Source: Tateyamaria sp947503385
GTDB taxonomy: Bacteria; Pseudomonadota; Alphaproteobacteria; Rhodobacterales; Rhodobacteraceae
NCBI RefSeq assembly: GCF_051195235.1
Contig: NZ_JBNFZM010000002.1
Coordinates: 710,614-774,613 of the forward strand
Direction: 5' to 3'
DNA length: 64,000 bases
The stretch's first letter is position 1; every line of letters starts with the position of its first letter. The position numbers were made by a program, and so were the translations under genes. Below are positions 1 to 8,381 of the stretch, piece after piece. The notes beneath the pieces were generated by a model. That model ran no database searches. It was not told where the DNA came from and saw only the letters and a program-made list of their open reading frames with translations.

Positions 1-25
1 CCAGAGGGGCAAACCAACGCGACAT
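1..25 (-). CDS. Start of a probable cpoB/ybgF periplasmic protein (partial)
   Basis: An ATG on the minus strand at 25-23 lies six bases after the pal stop codon and opens a frame reading M-S-R-W-F-A-P-L to the window edge. In most Tol-Pal loci the gene after pal is cpoB (ybgF), an exported coordinator of peptidoglycan synthesis with outer-membrane constriction. The first residues fit the start of a signal peptide, but only eight codons are visible, so the call rests on gene order. Confidence 0.45.
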
Positions 26-30
26 CAGGA

Positions 31-543
31 TCAGCCTGTCAGGCCGCCTGCCAGCACGGTCACCGCGCGGCGGTTCTTGGCATAGCAGGCCTCGTTGCTG
101 CAAACCTCAATTGGGCGTTCTTTGCCATAGCTGACCACTTGCAAGCGACCCGCCTGAACGCCTTGGCTGACCAGATAGGCCCGGGCGGCATCAGCGCGTC
201 GTGCCCCAAGGGCAAGGTTATATTCGCGGGTGCCCTGTTCGTCGGCATGGCCTTCGATCACGGCGGTGAAATCCGCGTTCTGCAACAACCAGACGGCTTG
301 CCCGTCAAGCGTGGCGCGCCCTTCGGGCGTCAGGGTCGACTGGTCCACGGCAAACAGCACGCGGTCGCCCACGGCCTGCTGGAAATAGGCGACTGAGGTT
401 GGATCGGATGCGCTGCCCGGGACAACGCCGCCGCCACCCAGACCCGCATTGCTGGTGACATCGTCGCCGCCAAAGCGGCCCGGATCGGTACAGGCTGCCA
501 CGCTGAGCACGGCGCAGATCATCAATATGGATTTCAGTGTCAT
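31..543 (-). CDS. pal: Peptidoglycan-associated lipoprotein Pal
   Basis: Outer-membrane lipoprotein that anchors the outer membrane to peptidoglycan and is the terminal partner of TolB. The start at 543 is preferred over 564 because it leaves a standard lipoprotein signal: M-T-L-K, a hydrophobic stretch, and lipobox V-A-A-C with acylated Cys18. A glycine-rich linker follows, then an OmpA-C-type peptidoglycan-binding domain from about residue 70 to the end, with the conserved GHADEQGTREYN stretch followed by L-x-L-G-x-R-R-A. It is 170 aa, normal for Pal. It is downstream of tolB with a gap of about 100 bases, so it may have its own promoter or be read from the tol operon. Confidence 0.96.
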   Translation of the reverse strand: MTLKSILMICAVLSVAACTDPGRFGGDDVTSNAGLGGGGVVPGSASDPTSVAYFQQAVGDRVLFAVDQSTLTPEGRATLDGQAVWLLQNADFTAVIEGHADEQGTREYNLALGARRADAARAYLVSQGVQAGRLQVVSYGKERPIEVCSNEACYAKNRRAVTVLAGGLTG

Positions 544-642
544 GGGGCTCGGCCTCTCTTGCACGTGTGTTTTTGTCTACGTGGGTCTTACTGCTGTTGG
601 GACGGTATCACGATTGTACGTCCATGAAAATGCACCCTCAGA

Positions 643-1959
643 TCAACGCTGGAGCGGCCCCCAAGACGGGTCGGACCCGCCTTCGGGGGTGCGCACGGGG
701 CGCAGGTTCCGGCCCGTGATGTCCACGGAATAAAGGGTCGAACGGCCTGCCGCGCCTTGGGTCTCGCGGGCGAACATGATGACACGACCATTTGGTGACC
801 ATGTGGGTCCTTCATCAAGGAAAGATGCGGTCAGCAAGCGTTCTTCGGACCCGTCGATCCGCATCACACCGATATGGAACCGCCCCTTGGACTGCTTGGT
901 GAAGGCGATCAGGTCGCCACGCGGGCTCCAGACCGGCGTGCCGTAGCGGCCTTCGCCAAAGGAAATGCGCCGCGCCTCGCCCCCGCCTGCGGGCATGATA
1001 TACAACTGCTGACTGCCTGACCGGTCGCTTTCAAAAACGATCTGACTGCCATCGGGGCTAAAGCTGGGTGCGGTTTCGATGGACGGCGCGCTGGTCAGCC
1101 GCTGCGACTGGCCGGAATTGATGTCCATCGCCCAGATATCCGTGTTCGCGCCTTGGCTCAGCGAATAGACCACCGTCTGCCCGTTGGGGGCAAAGCGCGG
1201 TGCAAAGCTCATCGTGCCTTGCTGGCTTTCCAGCACGCGTTGCTGCACCGACCCGACGTCAAGCACGTAGATGCGCGGAAACCCGGTCTCGTAACTGGTG
1301 TAAAGTACGCGGTTGCCATCCGCAGAGAACCGCGGCGCCAGCACAATTGCTTCGGAACCGGTGAGGTACTGCACATTGGCACCGTCGTAATCCATGATCG
1401 CCAGTCGCTTGCGGCGTTCGTTCTTGGGGCCGGTTTCCGACACGTAGACAACCCGGCTGTCAAAATAGCCCGTCTCGCCGGTGATGCGGGAATAGACCAC
1501 GTCTGCCACCTTGTGCGCGATGCGCCGCCAGCCATCCGTGGTGCCGGCAAATTGCAGGCCCTCACCCAGCTCAGTGTCCGAAAACACATCGTGCAGGCGG
1601 AATTTCACTGTAACCTGATCGCCAATCACCGTCACGGCCCCGGTCACCAGCGCCTGTGCGTTGATCGCCTTCCAGTCGGCATATTGGACCGGGGCGATAA
1701 AGCTGGTGATCTGGCTAATATAAGCGTCTGCCGGGATTTCGCGGAACAGGCCCGTGCCCGCAAGATCGGCAGCGATCACGCGGCTCAGTTGCTGGCCCAT
1801 CGCGGCGGCCTCGGCGTTTTCCGGCACGAGGTTCGGAATTGCGACCGGAAGGGGTTCGATCACCCCTTCGGTGATCTCGATCCGCAGGGGGCCGTTTTGT
1901 GCGGCGACGGACGTGACCCCAAAGGCCACCATAACGATCAGAAGCAAACGGAACATCAT
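643..1959 (-). CDS. tolB: Tol-Pal system beta-propeller protein TolB
   Basis: Periplasmic protein that shuttles between TolA and Pal in the Tol-Pal envelope constriction system. The N-terminus is a signal peptide (two Met, a hydrophobic core, likely cut at S-V-A-A|Q). An alpha/beta domain follows (about residues 25-155), then a six-bladed propeller with repeated PD40-type motifs such as A-P-R-F-S-x-D-G, A-P-S-F-S-P-D-G and P-T-W-S-P-N-G. Of two tandem ATG codons at 1959 and 1956, the first overlaps the tolA stop in an ATGATG arrangement. This implies translational coupling. Length is about 438 aa, typical. Confidence 0.96.
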   Translation of the reverse strand: MMFRLLLIVMVAFGVTSVAAQNGPLRIEITEGVIEPLPVAIPNLVPENAEAAAMGQQLSRVIAADLAGTGLFREIPADAYISQITSFIAPVQYADWKAINAQALVTGAVTVIGDQVTVKFRLHDVFSDTELGEGLQFAGTTDGWRRIAHKVADVVYSRITGETGYFDSRVVYVSETGPKNERRKRLAIMDYDGANVQYLTGSEAIVLAPRFSADGNRVLYTSYETGFPRIYVLDVGSVQQRVLESQQGTMSFAPRFAPNGQTVVYSLSQGANTDIWAMDINSGQSQRLTSAPSIETAPSFSPDGSQIVFESDRSGSQQLYIMPAGGGEARRISFGEGRYGTPVWSPRGDLIAFTKQSKGRFHIGVMRIDGSEERLLTASFLDEGPTWSPNGRVIMFARETQGAAGRSTLYSVDITGRNLRPVRTPEGGSDPSWGPLQR

Positions 1960-3062
1960 TTGATACGCATCCTTTCGGGATTGAACGTCATCTCGATTTC
2001 TTTCCACTGGCCATATTTCTCGGCCGGAAGGGAATAGCCATCGCGGGTACAGCGGATAATTGCGCGGCGCGCCGCCTCAAAGGCTTGGTTTGCCGCTGAC
2101 TGGCTGCCGCCCGAGCTGGACAGCAAGCGGATCGAGGCGACAACCGGCTTGCCGCTCTGTTCCATATCGACACCAACCACAACCGTGGTCCCAAGCGCTT
2201 CGGTCGACAATGACCCCACGTTCCAGCAAGACGACACCGCCACGCGCAGCGCTTCTTTCTCGCCATTGGACAGCGGCGGACCTTGCGGCACGGTTTCATC
2301 CTCACCACCACCTAAGATCCCGGCCAGCGCATCCTCAACCGCATCGGACGTGTCTTCGGGTTGTGCGGCGGGTTGCGGATCGGACGTTGTATCCGGCGTT
2401 GTTTGGGTTGTGCGTGTTGGCGCGCTGGGGCGACGGCTGGGCGGGCGCAGGGAGGACTGTGGGGCACCTGACGGCTCTTCGGCTTCGGTCACGATCTGGT
2501 CGCTGGCCTCTTCGGGCGCGGTTGCCTCTTGTTCTTCGGCCTGCGTTTCGCCGCCGTCATCGTTTGTCACGGCCTCTTGCTCGACCACGTCCGGAGTTGC
2601 GTCCGGATCGGGCGCTTCGACCACGTCCGGCGCAACACGGTCCGAGGCTTCGGGTACTGGTGTGTCGGCCACTTCGGGCGCGTCGATCTGTGGTGTCTCG
2701 GGCGTCGGCAGGCTGGGCGCTTCGTCTACCACCTCCGGCTCCGGTTCCGGCGCGGGCGGCTCCGGCAGGGTTTCTGGTTCCGGCTCGGGCGTGGGCTGAG
2801 GCTGTTCTGATGTGACCTCGGTATCGGGGGTTGGCGTCTCGATTGGGTCGGGTAAAACTTGGGGCTCTTGGGGCAGCGCCACCTCTGTCGGTGCGGCAGG
2901 CTCGGGGCCTGCGCTTAACAGAGCCTCAAACGCATCGGTGGAAATCACCGACACCTCCGTCACCTCAAAGGGCAATGGTTCGGACTGGAACGACCCGCCA
3001 AGGATCAGCCAGCCGATCAGCCCCACATGGGCCGCGCCCGATATGACCTGCCCCACATGCAC
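1956..3062 (-). CDS. tolA: TolA-like energy transducer of the Tol-Pal system
   Basis: Inner-membrane protein that links the TolQR motor to TolB and Pal. It starts with GTG at 3062, three bases past the tolR stop. One N-terminal membrane helix (about residues 7-25) is followed by a long Pro/Glu/Ala-rich region (about 45-260) with many P-E-P, T-P-E and E-A-P units. The C-terminal globular domain (about 265-368) contains the single Trp-Asn region and S-V/I-R-L-L-S-S-S-G typical of TonB/TolA C domains. Enteric TolA uses a long Ala/Lys helix here; the Pro/Glu-rich spacer is common in alphaproteobacteria. Assignment rests on position and architecture more than on sequence identity. Confidence 0.88.
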   Translation of the reverse strand: MHVGQVISGAAHVGLIGWLILGGSFQSEPLPFEVTEVSVISTDAFEALLSAGPEPAAPTEVALPQEPQVLPDPIETPTPDTEVTSEQPQPTPEPEPETLPEPPAPEPEPEVVDEAPSLPTPETPQIDAPEVADTPVPEASDRVAPDVVEAPDPDATPDVVEQEAVTNDDGGETQAEEQEATAPEEASDQIVTEAEEPSGAPQSSLRPPSRRPSAPTRTTQTTPDTTSDPQPAAQPEDTSDAVEDALAGILGGGEDETVPQGPPLSNGEKEALRVAVSSCWNVGSLSTEALGTTVVVGVDMEQSGKPVVASIRLLSSSGGSQSAANQAFEAARRAIIRCTRDGYSLPAEKYGQWKEIEMTFNPERMRIK

Positions 3063-3065
3063 GCG

Positions 3066-3545
3066 TCACTGCCCCTCACCGTCAAGGGTCGGACCGCCGA
3101 TATCCGTCACAAGGCCGATATTCGAAAAACCGCCCGCATTGAGCGCACCCATGACTTCCATGACTTGCGCATAGGCCACGGCACCGTCGGCACGCAGGAA
3201 CACACGGTCACTGTCACGTTCGGCTGCAATCCCGCGCAAACGTACGACAAGCTCCTCCCGCGGCACAGATGTTGTCTGAATCTGAACGTCCCCATCGCCA
3301 GTGATGGTGACGGTCAGCGGCTCTTCCTGATCGGTGGGCAGGGCACTTGCCGCCGTGCGCGGCAATTCTACCGGCACGCCCACGGTCAACAGGGGTGCCG
3401 CCACCATAAAGATAATGAGCAGCACCATCATCACATCCACAAACGGCGTCACGTTGATCTCAGCCATCGGCTGGGACCGTCTGCGCCTGCGGCGGCGGCC
3501 ACCGCCTCCGGCACCCGCGTCCTTTTGCATCACGCCTGCGCCCAT
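3066..3545 (-). CDS. tolR: TolR, proton-channel subunit of the Tol motor
   Basis: ExbD/TolR-family inner-membrane protein that forms the proton path with TolQ. After a basic and glycine-rich N-tail (seven consecutive Arg), the sequence reads M-A-E-I-N-V-T-P-F-V-D-V-M-M-V-L-L-I-I-F, which contains the membrane Asp that carries protons (about residue 37). A periplasmic domain follows, with the family pattern V-F-L-R-A-D-G-A-V-A-Y near residue 120. Length is 159 aa, slightly long because of the N-tail. A start at the second Met (residue 6) is possible. It lies three bases after tolQ, in the same operon. Confidence 0.95.
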   Translation of the reverse strand: MGAGVMQKDAGAGGGGRRRRRRRSQPMAEINVTPFVDVMMVLLIIFMVAAPLLTVGVPVELPRTAASALPTDQEEPLTVTITGDGDVQIQTTSVPREELVVRLRGIAAERDSDRVFLRADGAVAYAQVMEVMGALNAGGFSNIGLVTDIGGPTLDGEGQ

Positions 3546-3548
3546 GGC

Positions 3549-4244
3549 CTAACCGTCCAACTGGCGGCTGAGGATGGTGGCGAATTCATCGGCAAAGGCC
3601 TCATAGCCCGCCACGATGCGGTCACTGTCGGCACTGAGCTTGTTGTAGAAGATCACCGCCGGGATCGCCGCCAGCAGGCCAAGGCCCGTGGCCAAAAGCG
3701 CCTCGGCAATGCCGGGGGCCACGACGGCAAGGTTGGTGTTCTGCTGTTCGGCAATTTCGATAAAGGCGTTCATGATGCCCACCACGGTGCCAAAAAGGCC
3801 AATGAACGGCGCCGAAGACCCGATGGTGGCCAGCACCGTCAGCCCGTTTTGCAACCGCTCGCCCTCCTTGGCGATGGCCACATCCATGCTGCGGTCGATC
3901 CGCGAGGTGGCATTGGCAATCAGCCCACCATCCTCCTTGTGCGAGCGCTGCCACTCGACCATGCCAGCGGCAAACACTTTTTCCGATGCGCCGCTGGGTT
4001 CCGGTCCGATCTGCTCGAACAGCCCGTCCAGCGGCTCACCCGACCAGAACGCCCGGTCAAACCGGTCCGCTTCGGACCGCGCCGCCCGGTACAGCAGCCA
4101 TTTCTGAATGATAACCGCCCAAGCCCAGAACGATGCAATGATCAGCATGATCATTACCAGCTTCACCGTCAGGGTCGCGCGCAAGAACAGCCCCCACATC
4201 GAGAAATCAACCTCGTGCGCGAGCGCAAGTGTCTCTGCTTCCAT
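3549..4244 (-). CDS. tolQ: TolQ, motor subunit of the Tol-Pal system
   Basis: MotA/TolQ/ExbB-family inner-membrane protein that energises TolA using the proton gradient. Three membrane helices are visible: about residues 22-45 (V-K-L-V-M-I-M-L-I-I-A-S-F-W-A-W), 130-155 (L-T-V-L-A-T-I-G-S-S-A-P-F-I-G-L-F-G-T-V) and 165-195 (A-L-L-A-T-G-L-G-L-L-A-A-I-P-A-V). The T-x-G-x4-F-I-G-L-F-G-T-V-x-G-I-M-N-A-F block is diagnostic. Length is 231 aa, normal. It is the first gene of the tolQRAB run, 102 bases after ybgC. Confidence 0.96.
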   Translation of the reverse strand: MEAETLALAHEVDFSMWGLFLRATLTVKLVMIMLIIASFWAWAVIIQKWLLYRAARSEADRFDRAFWSGEPLDGLFEQIGPEPSGASEKVFAAGMVEWQRSHKEDGGLIANATSRIDRSMDVAIAKEGERLQNGLTVLATIGSSAPFIGLFGTVVGIMNAFIEIAEQQNTNLAVVAPGIAEALLATGLGLLAAIPAVIFYNKLSADSDRIVAGYEAFADEFATILSRQLDG

Positions 4245-4346
4245 ACTGCCTGCTCTTTGTTATGGGCGTGTTTATGGGTGCCCTTGTTGCGCGGGAATAT
4301 ACGTCAGGCGAAAGGGGAAAGCTATCACTTCGGCGTCAGACCGCCC

Positions 4347-4739
4347 TTAATTCGCGCCCATTGCGCGGATTTCTGCGGGCAAACGCACCGGCTTGCCCGC
4401 TGTGGTCATGGTGACGGCAATGACATGCGCACGAAAGAGCGGCGTGTCGCCGCGCCGGACCTCCTGATCGAACGTCCAGCGCACCGGGCTGGCGGCCTGA
4501 TGTGTGGTGACCACAATCAGCCGGTCGCCCATCCGTGCAGGCGATAGGTAATCTGCCTCAACCCGCGTAACGACAAACACAAGCCCCTGCGCCTTCATCG
4601 CATTCTGGTCCAGACCGCACGCTTCGACGATCTCCGACCGCGCCCGCTCGATGTAGCGCAGGTAGTTGGCATAGTAGACAACGCCGGCCATGTCGGTGTC
4701 TTCGTAATAGACGGTCAGGGGAAAATGATGCGGGGTCAT
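4347..4739 (-). CDS. ybgC: YbgC-type acyl-CoA thioesterase
   Basis: Hot-dog-fold thioesterase that heads most tol operons. The start at 4739 (M-T-P-H-H-F-P-L) is chosen over 4775 because the family begins just before the conserved Y-Y-E-D-T-D-M-A-G-V-V-Y-Y-A-N-Y-L-R-Y-I-E-R-A-R motif. That motif supplies the catalytic Asp. The protein is then 130 aa, the normal size. Family members hydrolyse short-chain or malonyl-type acyl-CoA in vitro, and a link to phospholipid metabolism has been proposed. It is upstream of and co-directional with tolQ. Confidence 0.92.
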   Translation of the reverse strand: MTPHHFPLTVYYEDTDMAGVVYYANYLRYIERARSEIVEACGLDQNAMKAQGLVFVVTRVEADYLSPARMGDRLIVVTTHQAASPVRWTFDQEVRRGDTPLFRAHVIAVTMTTAGKPVRLPAEIRAMGAN

Positions 4740-4752
4740 GGGCGCAACTCTG

Positions 4753-5121
4753 TCACCGCAGCCCCCACAGGACAACCGCGATCAGCACAACCACCAGCGC
4801 AGCGCCCGCGACATGAGAACGCCGGTCGGCACGCTGCAAGTCGTCCTGCATTTCGCTCAACAGATTGCGAAAGACATAAAGTGAGGACCAGCCGATCAGC
4901 ATCGCAAAGGCCAGCACCACAATAACCAAAGCGCTCGGGTCCGCCCGGTAAAAGTAAAAGGCAACCGGCAACAGAAAGGGCGCGAGCAAAAGCCACATGC
5001 GCGTGTCGACCACCCACTGCCACGACGGCGCTGCTGCGGACAGAGCGATGAGATAGGCCAGCCCTCGGCCCAAAAGGTAGACCGCAATGGCCAGCCACAG
5101 CGCCAGCACCACAGCGGTCAC
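4753..5121 (-). CDS. Small integral membrane protein of unknown function
   Basis: I do not recognise a characterised family. The start is a GTG at 5121 that overlaps the stop of the upstream gene in a GTGA arrangement, giving 122 aa (V-T-A-V-V-L-A-L-W-L). The longer frame upstream is low-complexity Cys/Gly/Arg read-through of the neighbouring gene. Four hydrophobic stretches are visible: about residues 5-28, 42-58, 62-82 and 105-121. There is a charged cytoplasmic-looking segment, L-L-S-E-M-Q-D-D-L-Q-R-A-D-R-R, before the last one. The overlap indicates translational coupling with the 208-aa gene, and both lie between ruvB and ybgC. Confidence 0.7.
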   Translation of the reverse strand: MTAVVLALWLAIAVYLLGRGLAYLIALSAAAPSWQWVVDTRMWLLLAPFLLPVAFYFYRADPSALVIVVLAFAMLIGWSSLYVFRNLLSEMQDDLQRADRRSHVAGAALVVVLIAVVLWGLR

Positions 5122-5744
5122 TGCAGCACCCCCAAACGGGCCGCCAGACGCAGTGCATGGGATGGATCTGCAGCGGCAACCGGCATGACCGGATCGTAGG
5201 CCGCCCGGACCAGCGCAGCAATCTCGGGCCGCAAAACGGTTGTCTGCCCGGCAACCGCCAGCGGGGAACGATCCCGGAATGCCATGTCGGACCACAGAAG
5301 AACGGATTGCACCACTTGGCTCAATGCAAGCGTCTCGGCGGGCACATTGCGCAGATGCACATCCATGCGAAGAAAGACAAAACAGGCCTGAACAGCGCCT
5401 GCATCATCAAAGCGAAAAATCCGGTATTGGTTGGCATCCGCGGTCTGCAACCGCTCCACCAAAGGCACAAGATCGGGCACCAACCGGTCCAGCCCCGGCA
5501 CCTCCGGCAACTCGGCCCAGTCCTCGAAAAAGAACCACATGAAATTTGCGCCCAGTTCCGGGTCCGTCTCCGCCATGTCCAGTGCGGCAAGCTGGCAGAC
5601 TGCCTCAATTGCACCTCTCACCGTGCCCAGCGTCGTATCCTCAACACCAAACACAACTGGCGCCAATGGCCGCCCCCACCGGGCAAAGGCATAATCGCCG
5701 CTCTCACGGGTAAACAGCGCTTTGATCTCATCCGTCGTCAACAT
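5118..5744 (-). CDS. Conserved hypothetical protein between ruvB and ybgC
   Basis: Soluble 208-aa protein with no domain that I recognise. The ATG at 5744 (M-L-T-T-D-E-I-K-A-L-F) is preferred over 5843, because the upstream part is basic low-complexity sequence. The protein is rich in aromatic and acidic residues (G-A-N-F-M-W-F-F-F-E-D-W-A-E-L-P-E-V). It also has a tidy F-R-F-D-D-A-G-A-V-Q-A-C-F-V-F-L-R-M-D segment near the middle. It has no signal peptide or membrane span. It is translationally coupled to the small membrane protein downstream. I infer that the pair work together, but the sequence gives no function. Confidence 0.75.
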   Translation of the reverse strand: MLTTDEIKALFTRESGDYAFARWGRPLAPVVFGVEDTTLGTVRGAIEAVCQLAALDMAETDPELGANFMWFFFEDWAELPEVPGLDRLVPDLVPLVERLQTADANQYRIFRFDDAGAVQACFVFLRMDVHLRNVPAETLALSQVVQSVLLWSDMAFRDRSPLAVAGQTTVLRPEIAALVRAAYDPVMPVAAADPSHALRLAARLGVLQ

Positions 5745-5849
5745 AGCGCGGGACCTAGCGCGGCTCGCCCCAAAGGGAAAGCCTCGAGCGTTGCGCGCCA
5801 AAGGGATGGTGGGTGGGGTGTCGTTCGTCAGAACGCACGTCACCCATCA

Positions 5850-6872
5850 TCATTCGAACAAATCACCCGCCCGTCGCGGCGCATCCAATCCCAGATGCCG
5901 CCACGCGCCCGCTGCCAACAATCGCCCGCGCGGGGTCCGCTGTATCAACCCTTGTTGCAATAAATACGGCTCGATCACTTCCTCCAGCGCATCGCGGCTC
6001 TCGCTCAGAGCCGCACTCAAGGTCTCGACACCGACCGGCCCGCCGCCATAATGCTCTGCCATCAGCCGCAAATATCGCCGGTCGGCCCCATCAAGGCCCA
6101 GATGATCCACACCCAACCGGGTCAGCGCCGCGTCCGCCAACTCCTGCGTCACCCGTCCATCCCCCTCGACCACTGCAAAATCGACGACCCGACGCAACAG
6201 ACGCCCCGCAATCCGCGGGGTGCCCCGCGCCCGGCGTGCGATCTCGCGCGCGGCTCCCTCATCCGCAGGCGCGCCCAGCTTGGTTGCATTGCGGTCCACG
6301 ATCACGAACAACTCGTCCTCGGTGTAAAACTGCAACCGCGTCGGTATCCCGAAACGGTCGCGCAAGGGCGTGGTCAACAGGCCCATCCGTGTGGTTGCCC
6401 CCACCAGCGTAAAGGGTTGCAATTCAATGCGCACGGTTCGCGCCGCAGGCCCCTCGCCAATGACGAGGTCCAGCTCAAAATCCTCCAGCGCGGGGTATAG
6501 CACCTCTTCGACGGCCGGGTTCAGCCGGTGTATCTCGTCGATGAACAGCACATCGCGCGCCTCAAGATTGGTGAGGATGGCGGCCAGATCGCCCGCTTTG
6601 GCCAGCACCGGACCGGATGTCATTCGAAACCCCACACCCAACTCCCGCGCCATAATTTGCGCCAGCGTCGTCTTGCCCAGACCGGGGGGGCCGTGAAACA
6701 GCGTATGGTCCATTGCTTCGCCGCGCTGACGCGCCGACTGAATGAACACGCGCAGGTTCGCCCGCGCCTCTGCCTGCCCGACGAACTCGTCCAGCATTTG
6801 CGGGCGCAATGCCCGGTCGACATCCTCTGGCAAGGGCGCAGGCCGCAGCGTCGGGTCAGAGCTGTCGGTCAT
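5850..6872 (-). CDS. ruvB: Holliday junction branch-migration ATPase RuvB
   Basis: AAA+ motor that drives branch migration with RuvA. Walker A G-P-P-G-L-G-K-T-T lies at residues 61-69, Walker B V-L-F-I-D-E-I-H at about 108-115, sensor 1 G-A-T-T-R at about 160, and the arginine-finger region T-T-P-L-R-D-R-F-G-I at about 167-176. A C-terminal winged helix ends with Q-R-T-P-R-G-R. At 340 aa it is the expected size. It follows ruvA by six bases; the order on the minus strand is ruvC-ruvA-ruvB. Confidence 0.98.
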   Translation of the reverse strand: MTDSSDPTLRPAPLPEDVDRALRPQMLDEFVGQAEARANLRVFIQSARQRGEAMDHTLFHGPPGLGKTTLAQIMARELGVGFRMTSGPVLAKAGDLAAILTNLEARDVLFIDEIHRLNPAVEEVLYPALEDFELDLVIGEGPAARTVRIELQPFTLVGATTRMGLLTTPLRDRFGIPTRLQFYTEDELFVIVDRNATKLGAPADEGAAREIARRARGTPRIAGRLLRRVVDFAVVEGDGRVTQELADAALTRLGVDHLGLDGADRRYLRLMAEHYGGGPVGVETLSAALSESRDALEEVIEPYLLQQGLIQRTPRGRLLAAGAWRHLGLDAPRRAGDLFE

Positions 6873-6878
6873 TGCGCC

Positions 6879-7535
6879 CTACCCCTTTGGTGCCAGCAAT
6901 TTGAGGGCGGCGCGGATCAGCGTCGCCTCATCCGCGTCCGGCGCATCGCCTGCCGCTTGCGCCACCGCTGCGGCGGCTTCGGACGGCCCGTAACCCAGAT
7001 TGCCCAAGGCCGACAACGCATCCGCCTGCGCCGATGATGCCGGCGCAGCCATCACGACCGGCTCGATCACCGCATCCGCGTCTGCCGCGGTCTCGCCCAA
7101 GGCCGCGGCCACACTGCCGCTCATCGCCATGACTGCCGGAGCCTTGTCCTTGAGGTCCAGCACGATCCGCTGCGCGATCTTCGGGCCGATGCCCTTCGCG
7201 GCCTTCACGGCGTTCCAATCCCCCAATGCAATCGCACGGCTGACTCCATCCGGCCCAAGCGTGCCCAGTATTGCCAAAGACGCCTTGGCCCCGACCCCCT
7301 GCACCGACATCAAAAGCCGGTGCCATTCCTTTTCCACCAATGTGGGAAAGCCAAAAAGCTGCATCAGGTCTTCGCGCACAACCAAATCGGTAAAAAGCGC
7401 AATCGCCTCACCCGTGCCGGGCAGCCCGGCCATGGTCCGGTCCGAACAAAACACCAGATAACCCACGCCGCGCACATCGAGCAGAATGTGATCCGTGGCC
7501 TTGTAATCGATGCGCCCCGACAGCTTGCCAATCAT
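6879..7535 (-). CDS. ruvA: Holliday junction DNA-binding protein RuvA
   Basis: Tetrameric protein that binds four-way junctions and recruits RuvB. It begins M-I-G-K-L-S-G-R-I-D-Y-K, the N-terminal OB domain. Two helix-hairpin-helix motifs follow: V-Q-G-V-G-A-K-A-S-L-A-I-L-G at about 78-91 and A-K-G-I-G-P-K-I-A-Q-R-I-V at about 113-125. A small C-terminal RuvB-binding domain contains A-L-x-x-L-G-Y-G-P-S-E-A. Length is 218 aa. Its start overlaps the ruvC stop by four bases. Confidence 0.97.
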   Translation of the reverse strand: MIGKLSGRIDYKATDHILLDVRGVGYLVFCSDRTMAGLPGTGEAIALFTDLVVREDLMQLFGFPTLVEKEWHRLLMSVQGVGAKASLAILGTLGPDGVSRAIALGDWNAVKAAKGIGPKIAQRIVLDLKDKAPAVMAMSGSVAAALGETAADADAVIEPVVMAAPASSAQADALSALGNLGYGPSEAAAAVAQAAGDAPDADEATLIRAALKLLAPKG

Positions 7536-8035
7536 GCCTGCGCCCGCGCCAAAGCGGCCACCAGACCAGAACCCCCCCCGTGATGCGCATGGCAGATGGC
7601 AATGGCCAGCGCATCGGCTGCATCCGGTCCGGCCAGATCAACTCCGGGCAGTTGCACGCGCACCATATGCGCCACTTGCCGTTTGTCTGCATGGCCCACA
7701 CCCACAACGGTCTTTTTGACCGCGTTGGGCGCATATTCCCCGATCAGAAGCCCGGCCTGCGCCAGCGCCAGCATCGCCACTCCGCGCGCCTGCCCCAGCT
7801 TGAGCGTGCCCGCCCCGTCCTTGTTCACGAAAGTCTGTTCGATGGCCGCACCCTCGGGCACATACGTACCCAAAACAGTCTCCAACTGCCGAAAGAGAGA
7901 CAGCAGCCGCGCCGCCAGATCGTCGCCCTCGGAATGACACACGCCATTGGCCACATGCCGCAGGCGCGAGCCCTCGGCCGCGATCACGCCCCAGCCCATG
8001 TGCCGCAAGCCCGGATCAATTCCCAAAATGCGCAT
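7532..8035 (-). CDS. ruvC: Crossover junction endodeoxyribonuclease RuvC
   Basis: Resolves Holliday junctions by paired incisions. RNase H-fold acidic residues are visible: Asp7 in M-R-I-L-G-I-D-P-G, Glu66 in A-A-I-E-Q-T-F, and the C-terminal Asp pair in G-P-D-A-A-D-A-L-A-I-A. The conserved K-K-T-V-V-G-x-G-H-A-D-K stretch is also present. Length is 167 aa, normal. It is the first gene of the ruvCAB operon, and its upstream region carries no other gene. Confidence 0.97.
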   Translation of the reverse strand: MRILGIDPGLRHMGWGVIAAEGSRLRHVANGVCHSEGDDLAARLLSLFRQLETVLGTYVPEGAAIEQTFVNKDGAGTLKLGQARGVAMLALAQAGLLIGEYAPNAVKKTVVGVGHADKRQVAHMVRVQLPGVDLAGPDAADALAIAICHAHHGGGSGLVAALARAQA

Positions 8036-8381
8036 GTTGCTGCCCTCACCTGCCGACTTTCCGGCATTTTGCCTTGCCTAGCACGAAACGCGAACATCCG
8101 AAAAGCCCTAACAATTTGAACAACCCAACGGGCCGACCCACACCAGCTTGTCCCCCAACGCCACAAAAGGTGTCCAAAAAACGACGCGCCCTAGCTGAAC
8201 GCGACATATATCGGTGCAGATTTTGCAAATCTTTGCAGTGGGTTAACCACAGTATTGACCCATGCAAAAATATCATGGCGGGCATGATCTTTTTGATCTT
8301 GCGAGGTGCATTCACCCCGCCTACATGCCCCTCATCTGGTTGAGACACTCAACCGCAAACACTAGACAAAGGATTGCTGCA
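8036..8381. other. Intergenic region between divergent ruvC and the DUF1127 gene
   Basis: No gene seen in about 346 bases. The region must hold the promoters of ruvC (leftward) and of the DUF1127 gene (rightward), but I could not fix -35/-10 boxes with confidence. A short inverted repeat, AGATTT-tgc-AAATCT, lies at about 8218-8232. A stronger one at 8338-8354 is listed separately. AT content is clearly higher than in the surrounding genes. Confidence 0.5.
8338..8354. repeat. Inverted repeat in the DUF1127 leader
   Basis: GGTTGAG-aca-CTCAACC is a perfect 7-bp stem with a 3-base loop, ending 27 bases before the ATG at 8382. It could form a hairpin in the 5' leader of the DUF1127 mRNA or be an operator. 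What it does cannot be told from sequence. Confidence 0.5.

Noticed and set aside
1153..2037. Long open frame on the plus strand across tolB
   Set aside because: It is the antisense shadow of tolB: His/Arg-rich, no family features, and tolB is unmistakable.
3027..4547. A 506-aa plus-strand open frame over tolR and tolQ
   Set aside because: It is antisense to two well-supported genes, with shadow-like composition (many His, Arg, Gln) and no domain.
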